Source of the DNA: DASRJW01 sp964567755
GTDB lineage: Bacteria; Krumholzibacteriota; Krumholzibacteriia; G020349025
NCBI GenBank assembly: GCA_964567755.1
Contig: CAZMNW010000065.1
Location: forward strand, 52,393 to 116,392
Reading direction: 5' to 3'
Length of the DNA: 64,000 nt
Shown here: one piece after another, positions 42,601-53,103 of the stretch
Layout: every line of letters starts with the position of its first letter
Numbering within the stretch: position 1 is the stretch's first letter
Notes under the pieces: generated by a model
Told to the model about the DNA's origin: nothing
The model's input: the letters and a program-made list of their open reading frames with translations, nothing else
The model's database searches: none
Program-made: the position numbers and the translations under genes

Positions 42601-44919
42601 TCCGATGTCCGTGAAAGATCCCGCAACGTTGCGATAGATGCGCGCCACGCTGCCGCAGCAATTTGACTCCCCTGTCATGAGAATGTCGAGATCGCCGTCA
42701 GAATCGTAATCGCCCCAGTCCACCGAGCCGTTATAGGCTCCTTCGACGCTTGCGGCGAAGGCAAATGATGTCCCCTGATTTCGATAAACATACGTGACTC
42801 GCGTCCCTCCCGTATGACCAGCCAGCAGGACGTCGAGATCTCGATCGTTGTCATAGTCGCCAAGCGCCAGAGAGCTGTAATAGACCCCTTGCAGATTAAG
42901 TGACCCTTGATCGTTGAAGGCTCCTGCATCGTTGCGATAGATGCGTGAATACGGGCCACAACAGTTGAAGTACCCGGACATGATGACGTCCAGATCCCCG
43001 TCGTTGTCGTAGTCACCCCATGCAACAGCCCCTTGATTCATCCCATCGAGGCTGGTCAAAACGTTGAATGCCCCAGTGTCGTTTCTGTAGATGCGGGAGA
43101 TCCTGCCGCAGCAGTTGGAGTCTCCTGCCAGGAGGATATCCAAGTCGCCATCGTTGTCGTAATCGCCCCATGCAACAGCGCTGTTGCTCACGGGTTCGAG
43201 CCCAGCACCGATATCCGTGAAGTTGCCGCTTTGATTGCGATAGATTCGTGCGACGTATCCAATGTCGGAGGATCCGGTGATGACGAAATCCAGATCGCCG
43301 TCGTTATCGTAATCTCCCCAATCCACGGCGCCGTTTTCCACCCCAAGAATTGACACCCCGCTCTCCATAAACGAGGTCATCAAGACTTGTTCTGGCGATG
43401 AGGATCCGGCGAAGGCCGCGTCGATGGTTTGCACGCTCCAGTAGTAGACACCGAGCGCCGGCAGCGTGAGGGTCCAGGTCAGTCGATGATTCGTGTTCCC
43501 GATCTGCACGACACGCCGGAACCCCGTGGATGGATCCGACATGGACGAGACGATCTGTGTTCCCTCTGGCGTCGTCCCGACGCGCAGGTTGTAGGTCAAC
43601 CCAGCGGCTGGCGTCTCTGCATCGCCGGATGCATCCCAGCTGAAAATCGCCGTGGTCCCGATCACTTGGACCGCAGGACTTGGTGGTGCGTCAGGGGGCG
43701 TGTTCACGGTTCCAACGTTGTTGCGATACAAGAACGTGACTGGACCCGTATCCCCGGAGCCACAGAGTAGGATGTCCAGGTCTCCATCGTTGTCGGCATC
43801 GCCCCACGCGATCGCCCCGCTGTCGACGTTTTCGAGCCCGGCGCCGGCGTCGTTGAAGCTGCCCCCATTGTTTCGATAGATGCGGGAGGTCCGACCAGTA
43901 TTCGCGAGGCCAGTAATCAATATGTCGAGGTCGCCATCGTTGTCGGAATCACCCCACGCTGCCGCACCCGAATAGAGGTTTACCAATCCAGCACTCGTGT
44001 CCGTGAAGATTCCGCCACCATCGTTGCGATACACACGGGAGACACGCCCGCCACTCGAGAGTCCTGTGAGCAAGATGTCGAGGTCCCCATCGTTGTCGTA
44101 ATCTCCCCATGCAACCGAACTTTGCCCGACTCCAGTGAGACCGGCCCCGATGTCGTTGAAACCGCCGCCATCGTTGCGATAGATCTTGGCGATTCGTCCC
44201 GCCGTCGCGAAGCCAGTGAGCAGGATGTCCTGATCGCCGTCGTTGTCGTAGTCGCCCCAGGCCGCCGAGCCGGCATAGACCGCATCCAGCGCGGCTCCAA
44301 TGTTGCTGAAATTACCACCAGTATTCACATACACCTGTGAGATCGCGCCAGAATTCCCGAACCCGGTGAGCAGGATGTCGAGATCACCGTCGTTGTCGTA
44401 GTCGCCCCAGGCGACAGCGCTTTGTTCCACGCCTTCGAGACCGGCACCGAGTTCGCTGAAAACTCCAGCATCGTTCCGATAGACCAGTGAAATTCGGCCC
44501 GAGTCTCCGAACCCCGTCAGCAAAAGGTCCAGGTCGCCATCCCGATCGTAATCTCCCCAAGCAGCAGAGCTGAACGCCACGTTCGCGAGCCCCGCGCCCG
44601 TGTCGACGAAGCTGCCCGAATCGTTGCGGTAAATGCGCGCGAACGACCCCGATCCCGTCGCTCCCGTGAGGAGCATGTCGAGATCCTCGTCGTTGTCGTA
44701 GTCCCCCCAGGCCGCCGAACCAAACTCCACTCCCGGCAACGAAAATGTGGAATCAGCGCTGAAGCTCTGTGCGCGCAGAGTCGAGGGAAGAGCGATCCCG
44801 AGTGCCGCGACGATCCCGTAGGTGCTCAGCGTGCGGGTCATCCAGCCCAATCTGCCCTGGCGGTTGGACTTGCGCAGGAACGGATCGACCTTCGCGCTGG
44901 TGAGCGATTCCTTGGTCAT
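39604..44919 (-). CDS. Giant surface protein: three FG-GAP propellers, FN3-like linkers, sorting tail
   Basis: 1771 residues from ATG at 44919, with GGAGG ten bases upstream. The signal peptide is MTRTLSTYGIVAALGIALPS ending at LRAQS. I count 21 FG-GAP/VCBS units of about 50-57 residues, each with AWGDYDNDGDLDILLTG-like calcium-binding loops. They fall into three groups of seven, so three seven-bladed propellers. Each group is followed by an FN3-like module (TYNLRVGT, YWSVQ-IDA). After the third comes a further FN3 pair and a FlgD-like C terminus with NPFNPSTTISFEL and SGEYFYRVTAGTFTSKRKMTLL, typical of type IX-like sorting or cell-surface anchoring in FCB bacteria. It is an exported adhesin or ligand-binding protein; the ligand is unknown. 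Confidence 0.9.
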   Translation of the reverse strand: MTKESLTSAKVDPFLRKSNRQGRLGWMTRTLSTYGIVAALGIALPSTLRAQSFSADSTFSLPGVEFGSAAWGDYDNDEDLDMLLTGATGSGSFARIYRNDSGSFVDTGAGLANVAFSSAAWGDYDRDGDLDLLLTGFGDSGRISLVYRNDAGVFSELGAGLEGVEQSAVAWGDYDNDGDLDILLTGFGNSGAISQVYVNTGGNFSNIGAALDAVYAGSAAWGDYDNDGDQDILLTGFATAGRIAKIYRNDGGGFNDIGAGLTGVGQSSVAWGDYDNDGDLDILLTGLSSGGRVSRVYRNDGGGIFTDTSAGLVNLYSGAAAWGDSDNDGDLDILITGLANTGRTSRIYRNNGGSFNDAGAGLENVDSGAIAWGDADNDGDLDILLCGSGDTGPVTFLYRNNVGTVNTPPDAPPSPAVQVIGTTAIFSWDASGDAETPAAGLTYNLRVGTTPEGTQIVSSMSDPSTGFRRVVQIGNTNHRLTWTLTLPALGVYYWSVQTIDAAFAGSSSPEQVLMTSFMESGVSILGVENGAVDWGDYDNDGDLDFVITGSSDIGYVARIYRNQSGNFTDIGAGLEPVSNSAVAWGDYDNDGDLDILLAGDSNCCGRISRIYRNDTGAFNVLTSLDGMNQGAVAWGDYDNDGDLDVIMSGYFNCCGPYSRIYRNDAGAFNDQGSLNLQGVYYSSLALGDYDNDRDLDVLLAGHTGGTRVTYVYRNQGTSFAFAASVEGAYNGSVDWGDYDSDGDLDILMTGESNCCGSVARIYRNVAGSFTDIGAGLTGVAGSAAVWGDYDNDGDRDVLLTGSYVTRVYRNTAGSFSDIAAGLEGVNNSAAEWGDHDNDGDLDILVAGAAGSGRIARIYRNNAPVPNETPGSPSNPTVDVAGTFASFNWAPALDTETPTASLTYNLRVGTSPGASDVLGPMSSPTTGFRQVVRDGNTSHRTSWTVKLPGPRDYYWSVQAVDAGFRGSNFASEQTFLTSFSDVNAMLDGVTQGSSAWADYDNDGDLDLLLTGYGNSGPIAKVYQNQGGSFTDIGAGLVGVYYSSVMWGDYDRDGDADILLTGHTGGTLVSRIYRNQAGMFTDIGAGLEGVYNSSSAWGDYDNDGDLDVLLTGDSNCCGRISRVYANQGGSFSYVQGLDGMSMGSVAWGDYDNDRDLDILMAGYFNCCGPYIRLYRNDGGSFSDLGQMGLERTYHSSTAWGDYDNDGDLDILLTGYANCCGRFARVYRNQSGTFIDANAGFQGIDYTSSVWGDYDNDGDLDALLAGYSDNGPSSRVYENQGSSFVDIGAGLEGVYQGSVVWGDYDNDGDLDILVTGDGNSGRTTRLYRNNAASANTSPNAPTNPTVSVVVGGSATFSWVAAADAQTLASGLTYNLRVGTSPGASDVMATMANPVSGYRRVVQLGNTNHNTSWSIPLSSIPLTSRIYFSVQAIDHSFAGSAFSVEKAFGAMPLITSIADVGNDQGRQVRIQWVRSFLDAPAASPLVTGYAIYRRVDAYKTRVPGKSGDAGPLPAAFPPGTWDYVNTVPARGNESYSVVAPTLCDSTSTGVCRSVFVVTGLTASPQTYFDSEPDSGFSADNLAPAAPQNLLALLTAPSRVTVSWDDVGDADFDYYTVYRGLTSGFQPNASNRLGFATDAEFDDSILEAGVYYYKVTAVDFAGNEGVSSTAQVSLTPTTAPPAAGYRYALHPSRPNPFNPSTTISFELAEAVEVKLVVYDLRGQIVATLVDRLLPAGPHSVRWNGRNDRGREVASGEYFYRVTAGTFTSKRKMTLLR

Positions 44920-45261
44920 AGCAACCTCCACAGGATGGCGAGCTGTGCAGCTGGACGACCTCGACCGGTCACGTGAAAGCAACCGCCTTCCGGGATCGGA
45001 CTGGGCATGGGTGCGTTCTTCGCCGAAACTCTGCAACGATAGATCCGGATGCTAGGCAAGCACGGCCATCCCGGCAAGCACTGTTTGCGTGCATTCTTTT
45101 CACACTACCCACTCCAACACCCCGCACTTGAACAGGGGTCTGCACGGGACTGCCTGGCCGGACCCGCGAGTGCTTGGTCTCGCTGAACAGGTTCAGCCGC
45201 ATCCGCAATGCGCATCGTTTGGAGACACCGGACCGACGACGAGCAGAGGCCCGAGCGTCGT
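44920..45261. other. Intergenic region upstream of the propeller gene
   Basis: 342 bp between the start of the propeller gene and the end of nuoN. It holds the candidate promoter at 45049-45077 for the propeller gene. No other feature was found, and no clear terminator for nuoN is visible. Confidence 0.6.
45049..45077 (-). promoter_or_regulatory. Candidate promoter of the propeller gene
   Basis: On the minus strand TTGCCG (45077-45072) is 17 bases from TAGCAT (45054-45049). Both match the sigma-70 consensus at 4 of 6 positions. The nine bases GTGCTTGCC occur twice, 18 bases apart, across the -35 and -10 area. This leaves a leader of about 120 bases before the gene. Confidence 0.4.
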
Positions 45262-46746
45262 TCACGACCCCGTGAACATGCGCAGCGAGTAGGCCGACAG
45301 GCGGTCGAGGAGGCCGAAGCGGAAGCCGAGGATCAACGTCGGCACGGCCATCACGAGGATGAGCGCGGTGTGCACGCGCGACACGCGCACGGGTTCAATG
45401 GGAGCTTCTCCCGGGTCATCCAGGTACATCGTCTTGACGATGCGCATGTAGTAATAGAGCGACACCACGGAGTTCAAGATTCCCACAAATGCCAGCCAGT
45501 AGAGGTCCTGTTCGATCACCGCCCGGAAGAGATACACCTTGCCGACGAAACCGGCGAATGGGGGGATGCCAGTGAGGGAGAACATGAAGATCGCCATGGG
45601 CACGGCGAGCAGCGGCCGGCGCCAGCCGAGCCCGCGGTAATGTTCGAAATCCTCGCGGCGCGTCTGCGCCGAAAGCGCGATGACGACGAGGAACGCACCC
45701 AGGTTCATGAAACCGTAGACCACCAGGTAGAACAGAATCGCTTGCAGTCCGCTGTCGGAGAGCAGCACGGCGCCCATCAGCATGTAGCCCGCATGCGCGA
45801 TGCTCGAATAGGCCAGCATGCGCTTGACGTTGTTCTGTCGCAGCGCCGCCAAGTTGCCGAGAGTCATCGTCACCGCCGAAATCACGGCGAGCAGGAACGG
45901 CCAGTCGAGCCCGGCGAACGGCTGGCGCGCTCCGTCTACCACCGTCGACAGACCCGTGGAGAAGAATCGCAGCAAAACCGCCAACCCCGCCGCTTTCGGC
46001 GCCACGGAGAAGAATGCTGTGACCGGTGTCGATGCCCCTTCGTAGACATCGGGCGTCCAGCTATGGAATGGCACCATGGAGATCTTGAATCCGAAGCCCG
46101 CCAGCACGAACACCGTCGCCACGAGCATGGCCCCCGTCGGGAAGCCGCCTTGCACCAGCACCGCGTGCAGCGCGTCGATCGACAAGCTCCCCGTCATGCC
46201 ATAGAACAGCGACATGCCGTACACCATCGCCCCGCTCGCCGCGGCACCGAAGAGCACGTACTTGAGCCCGGCCTCGCTCGACTTCGCATCACGCCGCAAC
46301 ACGCTCGTGAGCAGATACGAAGGCAAGCTCGTCATTTCGAGCGCCAAATAGATCATGAGCAGGTTGCTGGCCGTGGCCAGGAGCATCATGCCAATCACGG
46401 CGCCGAGCATCATGACATACGCCTCGCCATGGTAGCGCTCGGAAAGCTCGCGATACGGATGCACTACGAGCACGATGATCACGGTGACGGCGATGAAAAA
46501 CAGCTTGAAGAAGATGCCGAAGGGATCGAGCACCAGCATGCCTTCGAAGAGCATCCGTGGCTCGGTCCCGACCTGCAGCAATGCTGCGGCGAATGCGACC
46601 ACCAGCCCGACGCACGCCACCGCGGCATTCAGGCCGCGCCGCCGCCCCCGCGCCAACATGTCAGCCACCAGCACCGCCACGATCGCGAGCGACAACACGA
46701 TCTCGGGCACGAAATAGCGCAAGCTCTCTACGTTGGTCAGCGTCAA
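45262..46746 (-). CDS. nuoN: NADH-quinone oxidoreductase subunit N
   Basis: 494 residues. A TTG at 46746 overlaps the stop of nuoM (TTGA) and gives the expected start LTLTNVESLRYFVPEIVLS. It has about 14 membrane helices and the antiporter-like signatures LVVHPYRELSERYHGEAY and SYLLTSVLRRD, with the conserved Lys/Glu helices of a proton channel (FGFKISMVPFHSWTPDVYEG). It is one of three antiporter-like subunits of the complex I membrane arm and the last gene of the operon. Confidence 0.96.
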   Translation of the reverse strand: MTLTNVESLRYFVPEIVLSLAIVAVLVADMLARGRRRGLNAAVACVGLVVAFAAALLQVGTEPRMLFEGMLVLDPFGIFFKLFFIAVTVIIVLVVHPYRELSERYHGEAYVMMLGAVIGMMLLATASNLLMIYLALEMTSLPSYLLTSVLRRDAKSSEAGLKYVLFGAAASGAMVYGMSLFYGMTGSLSIDALHAVLVQGGFPTGAMLVATVFVLAGFGFKISMVPFHSWTPDVYEGASTPVTAFFSVAPKAAGLAVLLRFFSTGLSTVVDGARQPFAGLDWPFLLAVISAVTMTLGNLAALRQNNVKRMLAYSSIAHAGYMLMGAVLLSDSGLQAILFYLVVYGFMNLGAFLVVIALSAQTRREDFEHYRGLGWRRPLLAVPMAIFMFSLTGIPPFAGFVGKVYLFRAVIEQDLYWLAFVGILNSVVSLYYYMRIVKTMYLDDPGEAPIEPVRVSRVHTALILVMAVPTLILGFRFGLLDRLSAYSLRMFTGS

Positions 46747-48260
46747 TGCACGCTCACCCTTCCAGCTTCCCAAACGAGATCCACCAGGTGATTCGACGAT
46801 GCGCGCAACAGATCCAGCACCGGGTGCGGGTAGAACCCGAGAACGATCACCAGAATCGCGAGCGGCACGAGCGTGAACACCTCACGGCGGTTGATCTCGG
46901 GCAGATCGGCATAGCGTGGGTTGAGCGGGCCCAGGAACACGCGTTGCAAGGTCCACAGCATGTATGCGGCCCCCAGGATGATGCCGGTCGTACAGACGAT
47001 GGTGATGCCCGGATAGGTCTGCCAGCCCCCGAGGAGCGTCAGCAGCTCGCTCACGAAGCTCGAGAGCCCGGGCAATCCCAGGGCGGCGAAGAACGCCAGC
47101 GATGAAAAGCTGCCGTACACCGGCATGCGACTCATCAAGCCGCCGAAGCCATCGAGGTCGCGATGATGGGCGCGGTCATAGAGCACACCGACCAGGAGGA
47201 AGAGCATGGCCGTGATCGTGCCGTGATTGAACATTTGCAGGATGGCCCCATTCATCCCCTGTGGCGTCCCGGATGCCATCCCAAGCAACACGAAGCCCAT
47301 GTGACTGATGGACGAGTACGCCACGAGCTTCTTGAAATCGGTCTGGGCCATGGCGCAAAGCGCTCCGTACACGATATTGATCATGGCGATGACGGCCAGC
47401 GCCCCCGAAAACCACAACGTCGCGTCCGGGAAGATGGGGAAGCTGATGCGCATCATGCCGTAGGCGCCCATCTTCAGCAGCACGCCAGCCAGGATCACCG
47501 AGATCGCCGTCGGCGCTTCGACGTGCGCATCCGGCAACCAGGTGTGGAACGGGAAGGTCGGCACCTTGATGGCAAAGCCGATGAACAACAGCACGAACAT
47601 CAGCTTGGCGAAGCCCAGCGTCAAACCGAAGAGCCGCACGGTCTCCCCGGTATAGTCGGTGTTCATGAGCTCGAGCAAATTGAACGAATGGCCAGCCTTG
47701 AAATAGAGCGCCAGCATGGCGATGAGCATGAGCACCGACCCGAACAACGTGAAGAGGAAGAATTTGATCGCGGCGTAGATCCTGCGCGGACCGCCCCAGA
47801 TACCGATGAGGAAGTACATCGGCAGCAGCATGATCTCCCAGAAGATGTAGAAGAGAAAAAAGTCCAACGCCACGAATGTACCCAGCATTCCTACTTCGAG
47901 CAGCAGGAACATGGCAAAATAACCCTTCAGGCCACGATCGATGCCCCAGGACGCGAAGATGCACAGGAAGCTGAGCAACGCCGTGAGCAGAATCATGCTC
48001 ACCGACAGGCCGTCGATTCCCATGTAGTACTGAATGTGGAACGAGCGAATCCAATCCTTCTGGATCACGTACTGGAAACTCGCCGGGTCGTTCACGCCCG
48101 GCAATGAGCGGTCGAAGGTGGCGTAGATGTAGAACGCCAGCAGCAGCGGCGGCACGGTCCCGAGCACCGCGAGCCAACGCAATACATTCTTCTTCTCGCT
48201 CGGCGTGAGCAGGATGGGAACGACCACCAGGAGTGGTGAAAACGTGAGCCAGCTGAGCAT
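46743..48260 (-). CDS. nuoM: NADH-quinone oxidoreductase subunit M
   Basis: 505 residues from ATG at 48260 (GGGAG nine bases upstream). It has about 14 membrane segments, with the channel motif AIKVPTFPFHTWLPDAHVEA and, in an adjacent helix, DFKKLVAYSSISHMGFV. It is the second antiporter-like subunit of complex I. It begins 10 bp after nuoL ends, so the genes are translated together. Confidence 0.97.
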   Translation of the reverse strand: MLSWLTFSPLLVVVPILLTPSEKKNVLRWLAVLGTVPPLLLAFYIYATFDRSLPGVNDPASFQYVIQKDWIRSFHIQYYMGIDGLSVSMILLTALLSFLCIFASWGIDRGLKGYFAMFLLLEVGMLGTFVALDFFLFYIFWEIMLLPMYFLIGIWGGPRRIYAAIKFFLFTLFGSVLMLIAMLALYFKAGHSFNLLELMNTDYTGETVRLFGLTLGFAKLMFVLLFIGFAIKVPTFPFHTWLPDAHVEAPTAISVILAGVLLKMGAYGMMRISFPIFPDATLWFSGALAVIAMINIVYGALCAMAQTDFKKLVAYSSISHMGFVLLGMASGTPQGMNGAILQMFNHGTITAMLFLLVGVLYDRAHHRDLDGFGGLMSRMPVYGSFSSLAFFAALGLPGLSSFVSELLTLLGGWQTYPGITIVCTTGIILGAAYMLWTLQRVFLGPLNPRYADLPEINRREVFTLVPLAILVIVLGFYPHPVLDLLRASSNHLVDLVWEAGRVSVH

Positions 48261-48270
48261 CGCTTCTCCC

Positions 48271-50355
<2,085 letters not shown>

Positions 50356-50368
50356 GCGCGGACTCCCC

Positions 50369-50689
50369 TCAGTGTTGCATCGACTGCAACTCGTCGGCGT
50401 TGATGTTGCTGCGATGGTGATAGATGGCGATGATGATCGCCAACGCGATCGCAGCCTCGGCCGCCGCCAGAACGATGACGAAAATGCCGAACACTTGGCC
50501 GCCGAACTGCGGCGCGCCGCCGCTCGGGCCATAGCGCGAGAAGGCCACGAAATTGACCGCCGCGGCGTTCAGCAACAGCTCGATTCCCATGAGGATGTTG
50601 ATGGCATTGCGCCGGCTCACCATGGCGATCATCCCCAAGGCTGCCAGCGCCGCGCTCAGAATCAGGTAATGCTGCAAGCCGACGTTCAT
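50369..50689 (-). CDS. nuoK: NADH-quinone oxidoreductase subunit K
   Basis: 106 residues, three membrane helices. The ATG overlaps the stop of nuoJ (ATGA). The Glu residues of the NuoK channel are in NILMGIELLLNAAAVNFV and VLAAAEAAIALAIIIAIY. It is a small membrane subunit near the quinone-coupling axis of complex I. Confidence 0.97.
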   Translation of the reverse strand: MNVGLQHYLILSAALAALGMIAMVSRRNAINILMGIELLLNAAAVNFVAFSRYGPSGGAPQFGGQVFGIFVIVLAAAEAAIALAIIIAIYHHRSNINADELQSMQH

Positions 50690-51183
50690 TCCTGGACTTC
50701 CTTCTTGCCCACCACCACGGCGCCGATCAGCACCACCAGCAACAGCACCGAGATCATTTCGAAGGGCAGCAAGTACTCCGACAGCAGCAAGTTGCCCAGC
50801 GGCGCCGAAGTGGGTTGCATCTCGCGCGTCGATTGCGGCCAATCCACGCTCAGAATCGCTGCCGTCAAGGCCGCAAATACCAACACCCCGAGCACGGCCG
50901 CTCGCCCGCGATTGAAGCTCATCGCCTCTGCTTTCAGGTCGTACACTTTCTGGGTGAACATGACGCCGAACAGGATGAGCACCAGAATGCCGCCGATGTA
51001 GACGAGCACCTGCGTCACCGCCAGGAAGTCGGCGCCGAGCAGCGCATACAATCCCGCCACACCAGCGAGGGTGAACAGCAGCGAGAACGCCGCGTACAAC
51101 AGGTTGCGAGAGAACACCACCATGACGCCCGGCACCAACACCATCGCCGCGAAAACCCAGAAGAAGGCGTCGGCGGGGGTCAT
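50686..51183 (-). CDS. nuoJ: NADH-quinone oxidoreductase subunit J
   Basis: 165 residues, five membrane helices. It starts MTPADAFFWVFAAMVLVPG and has the usual LVYIGGILVLILFGVMFT helix that contains the pi-bulge. Its ATG overlaps the stop of nuoI by four bases and its stop overlaps nuoK by four bases. Confidence 0.96.
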   Translation of the reverse strand: MTPADAFFWVFAAMVLVPGVMVVFSRNLLYAAFSLLFTLAGVAGLYALLGADFLAVTQVLVYIGGILVLILFGVMFTQKVYDLKAEAMSFNRGRAAVLGVLVFAALTAAILSVDWPQSTREMQPTSAPLGNLLLSEYLLPFEMISVLLLVVLIGAVVVGKKEVQE

Positions 51184-51887
51184 GCGTCTCCCGTCGCTTC
51201 GGCTGTGCTGGAATCAACCGGGCCAGAGGCGGGAGGCTGCGCGGCGGCTGTCTGTGCAATGTCGGGCTGCGCGGCGGACGTCTGTGCGACGGCGGGCTTG
51301 TCGATCGTAGGCTTGCCGTCATCCGACCCCGGGGCTGCAGGCGGAGGTTTTTTGGCCTTGGCGGCCTTGGCGGCATGCGCTTTGCGCTCGGCTTCGGCGG
51401 ACGCCGCCAGCACTTGTTCGCGCCGCTGGTCGTCCACCAAGCGCAGGTGCATGTCGGTCAGATCCTGCGACGCGCCCTCGAACTCCTTGGTGAAGAAGAT
51501 GGCGCCCGTCGGGCACGGCTCGACGCAGAGCCCGCAGTACATGCACTTGTACATGTTGATGTCGAACCGGATCGGGTCCTTGACCTTGGGTGTCGGCTTT
51601 CCATCCAGCCGCGACTCCACCAGGATCTTGTCGATCTTGACTTCATCGATCTTGATGCAGTCGATGGGACAGAACTTCTCGCACAGTATGCAGCCGATGC
51701 AGATGTCCAGATCCACCCAAAGATGGCCACGAAAACGCTCGGGCAACAGGTCCATCATCGGGCGTGGGGTGCGGTCGGGGTACTGCGTCGTGATCGGCGC
51801 GCGCAGGAGATGCGAGAAGGTGACGGCCATGCCTTCGAAGATGGTCGTCGCTCCCCGGCGGATGTTCTGCACGTAGGCGGTGATCAC
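51180..51887 (-). CDS. nuoI: NADH-quinone oxidoreductase subunit I (2x 4Fe-4S ferredoxin)
   Basis: 235 residues with a GTG start and GGAGGG upstream, 10 bp after nuoH. Two 4Fe-4S motifs are complete: CIGCILCEKFCP and CMYCGLCVEPCP, which hold clusters N6a and N6b between NuoB and the rest of the connecting arm. About 65 residues beyond the usual end are rich in Ala, Pro, Lys and Gln with short repeats (QTSAAQP, QTAAAQP). That tail is absent from standard NuoI and its role is unknown. Confidence 0.95.
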   Translation of the reverse strand: MITAYVQNIRRGATTIFEGMAVTFSHLLRAPITTQYPDRTPRPMMDLLPERFRGHLWVDLDICIGCILCEKFCPIDCIKIDEVKIDKILVESRLDGKPTPKVKDPIRFDINMYKCMYCGLCVEPCPTGAIFFTKEFEGASQDLTDMHLRLVDDQRREQVLAASAEAERKAHAAKAAKAKKPPPAAPGSDDGKPTIDKPAVAQTSAAQPDIAQTAAAQPPASGPVDSSTAEATGDA

Positions 51888-51897
51888 TGGCCCTCCG

Positions 51898-53094
51898 TCA
51901 CACGATCGGATTCAAGTGCACCCGGGCTCCCGCTTGCCGCAGGTTGTAGCGCACGCGCAGCATGAATCGCACCGCGACCAAGAGCGCGACGCCAAAGAGT
52001 GCGAGACGCAGCACCAGCACTGCCGGGCCACGCACGGGCACGAAGGTTTCCCACACCGCGGTGCCCATCAGCACCACGAATCCGAGCGGCACCAAGTATT
52101 TCCAGCACAGCTCCATCATCTGGTCGATCCGCACGCGCGGCAATGTCCAACGAATCCAGATGATGACGAACATCCAGAAGAAGCTCTTGGCGACGAAGCA
52201 CAGCACTTGCACCACCGGCTGGGCCGCCGCCGGCACGAAGGACGGCACCTGCCAGCCACCCAGGAATGCCAGCGTCGCCACCGCAGAGATCACGTACAGC
52301 TCCGCCCATTCGGCCAAGAAGAACAAGGCGAAACGCATGCCGCTGTACTCGGTGTTGTAGCCCGCCACGAGCTCGGACTCCCCCTCCGCCAGGTCGAAGG
52401 GGGTGCGGTTGGCCTCGGCCAATGCCGCGATGAAGTAAATGAAGAAGGCAAGGAACAGGAACGGCGTACGGAACAGATTCCAGTCCCACGGCAGCCAGCC
52501 CTGCTGCCGGATGATACCCTGAGTGCTCATGGTGCCGCTGGTCAGCACCACGGCCAAGAGTGCTAAGCCGCTCGGGATCTCGTAGCTCACGATTTGGTTG
52601 GCCGATCGCATGCCGCCGAGCAGCGCCCATTTGTTGTTCGAAGCCCAGCCGGCCATGATGATCCCGACGGCGATGAACGCGGGGATCGCCACCAGGTAGA
52701 AGAGCCCGACGTTGAGATCGGCGACCACCAGCTTTTCCGAGAACGGCAGCACCGCGAAGGTGCCGAACATGCCCATGAACACCAGATAGGGCGCGATCTT
52801 GAACAAAAACGGGTCGGCGTCGCGGGGAATCAGGTCTTCCTTGAGCAGACATTTGAGGCCGTCGGCGACCCACTGCAGCACGCCATTGGGCCCGACGCGG
52901 TTGGGCCCGACGCGGGACTGCATGCGTGCCGCGATACGCCGCTCGAAGAAGCTGGTGAACCCAGCGAGCGGCGCCACCCAGAGCATCAGCACCACGAGGG
53001 CTGCGACCAGCATGCCGGCGGCGTAGAACAGCGTCGCCTGCCAACCGGCCTCGATTCCCCAGCGCAGCATGAGAGCGTCCAGAGTCTGCTGCAT
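51898..53094 (-). CDS. nuoH: NADH-quinone oxidoreductase subunit H
   Basis: 398 residues with AAGGAG before the ATG and eight to nine membrane helices. Family motifs are ARMQSRVGPNRVGPNGVLQW and EANRTPFDLAEGESELVAGY, the loop that lines the quinone channel. It links the membrane arm to NuoB/NuoD. Confidence 0.97.
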   Translation of the reverse strand: MQQTLDALMLRWGIEAGWQATLFYAAGMLVAALVVLMLWVAPLAGFTSFFERRIAARMQSRVGPNRVGPNGVLQWVADGLKCLLKEDLIPRDADPFLFKIAPYLVFMGMFGTFAVLPFSEKLVVADLNVGLFYLVAIPAFIAVGIIMAGWASNNKWALLGGMRSANQIVSYEIPSGLALLAVVLTSGTMSTQGIIRQQGWLPWDWNLFRTPFLFLAFFIYFIAALAEANRTPFDLAEGESELVAGYNTEYSGMRFALFFLAEWAELYVISAVATLAFLGGWQVPSFVPAAAQPVVQVLCFVAKSFFWMFVIIWIRWTLPRVRIDQMMELCWKYLVPLGFVVLMGTAVWETFVPVRGPAVLVLRLALFGVALLVAVRFMLRVRYNLRQAGARVHLNPIV

Positions 53095-53103
53095 CGCACT
53101 CCT

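Noticed and set aside
45208..46791. Long plus-strand frame opposite nuoN
   Set aside because: Very His/Arg/Glu-rich reading typical of the antisense of a GC-rich membrane protein gene; no ribosome site and no family likeness.
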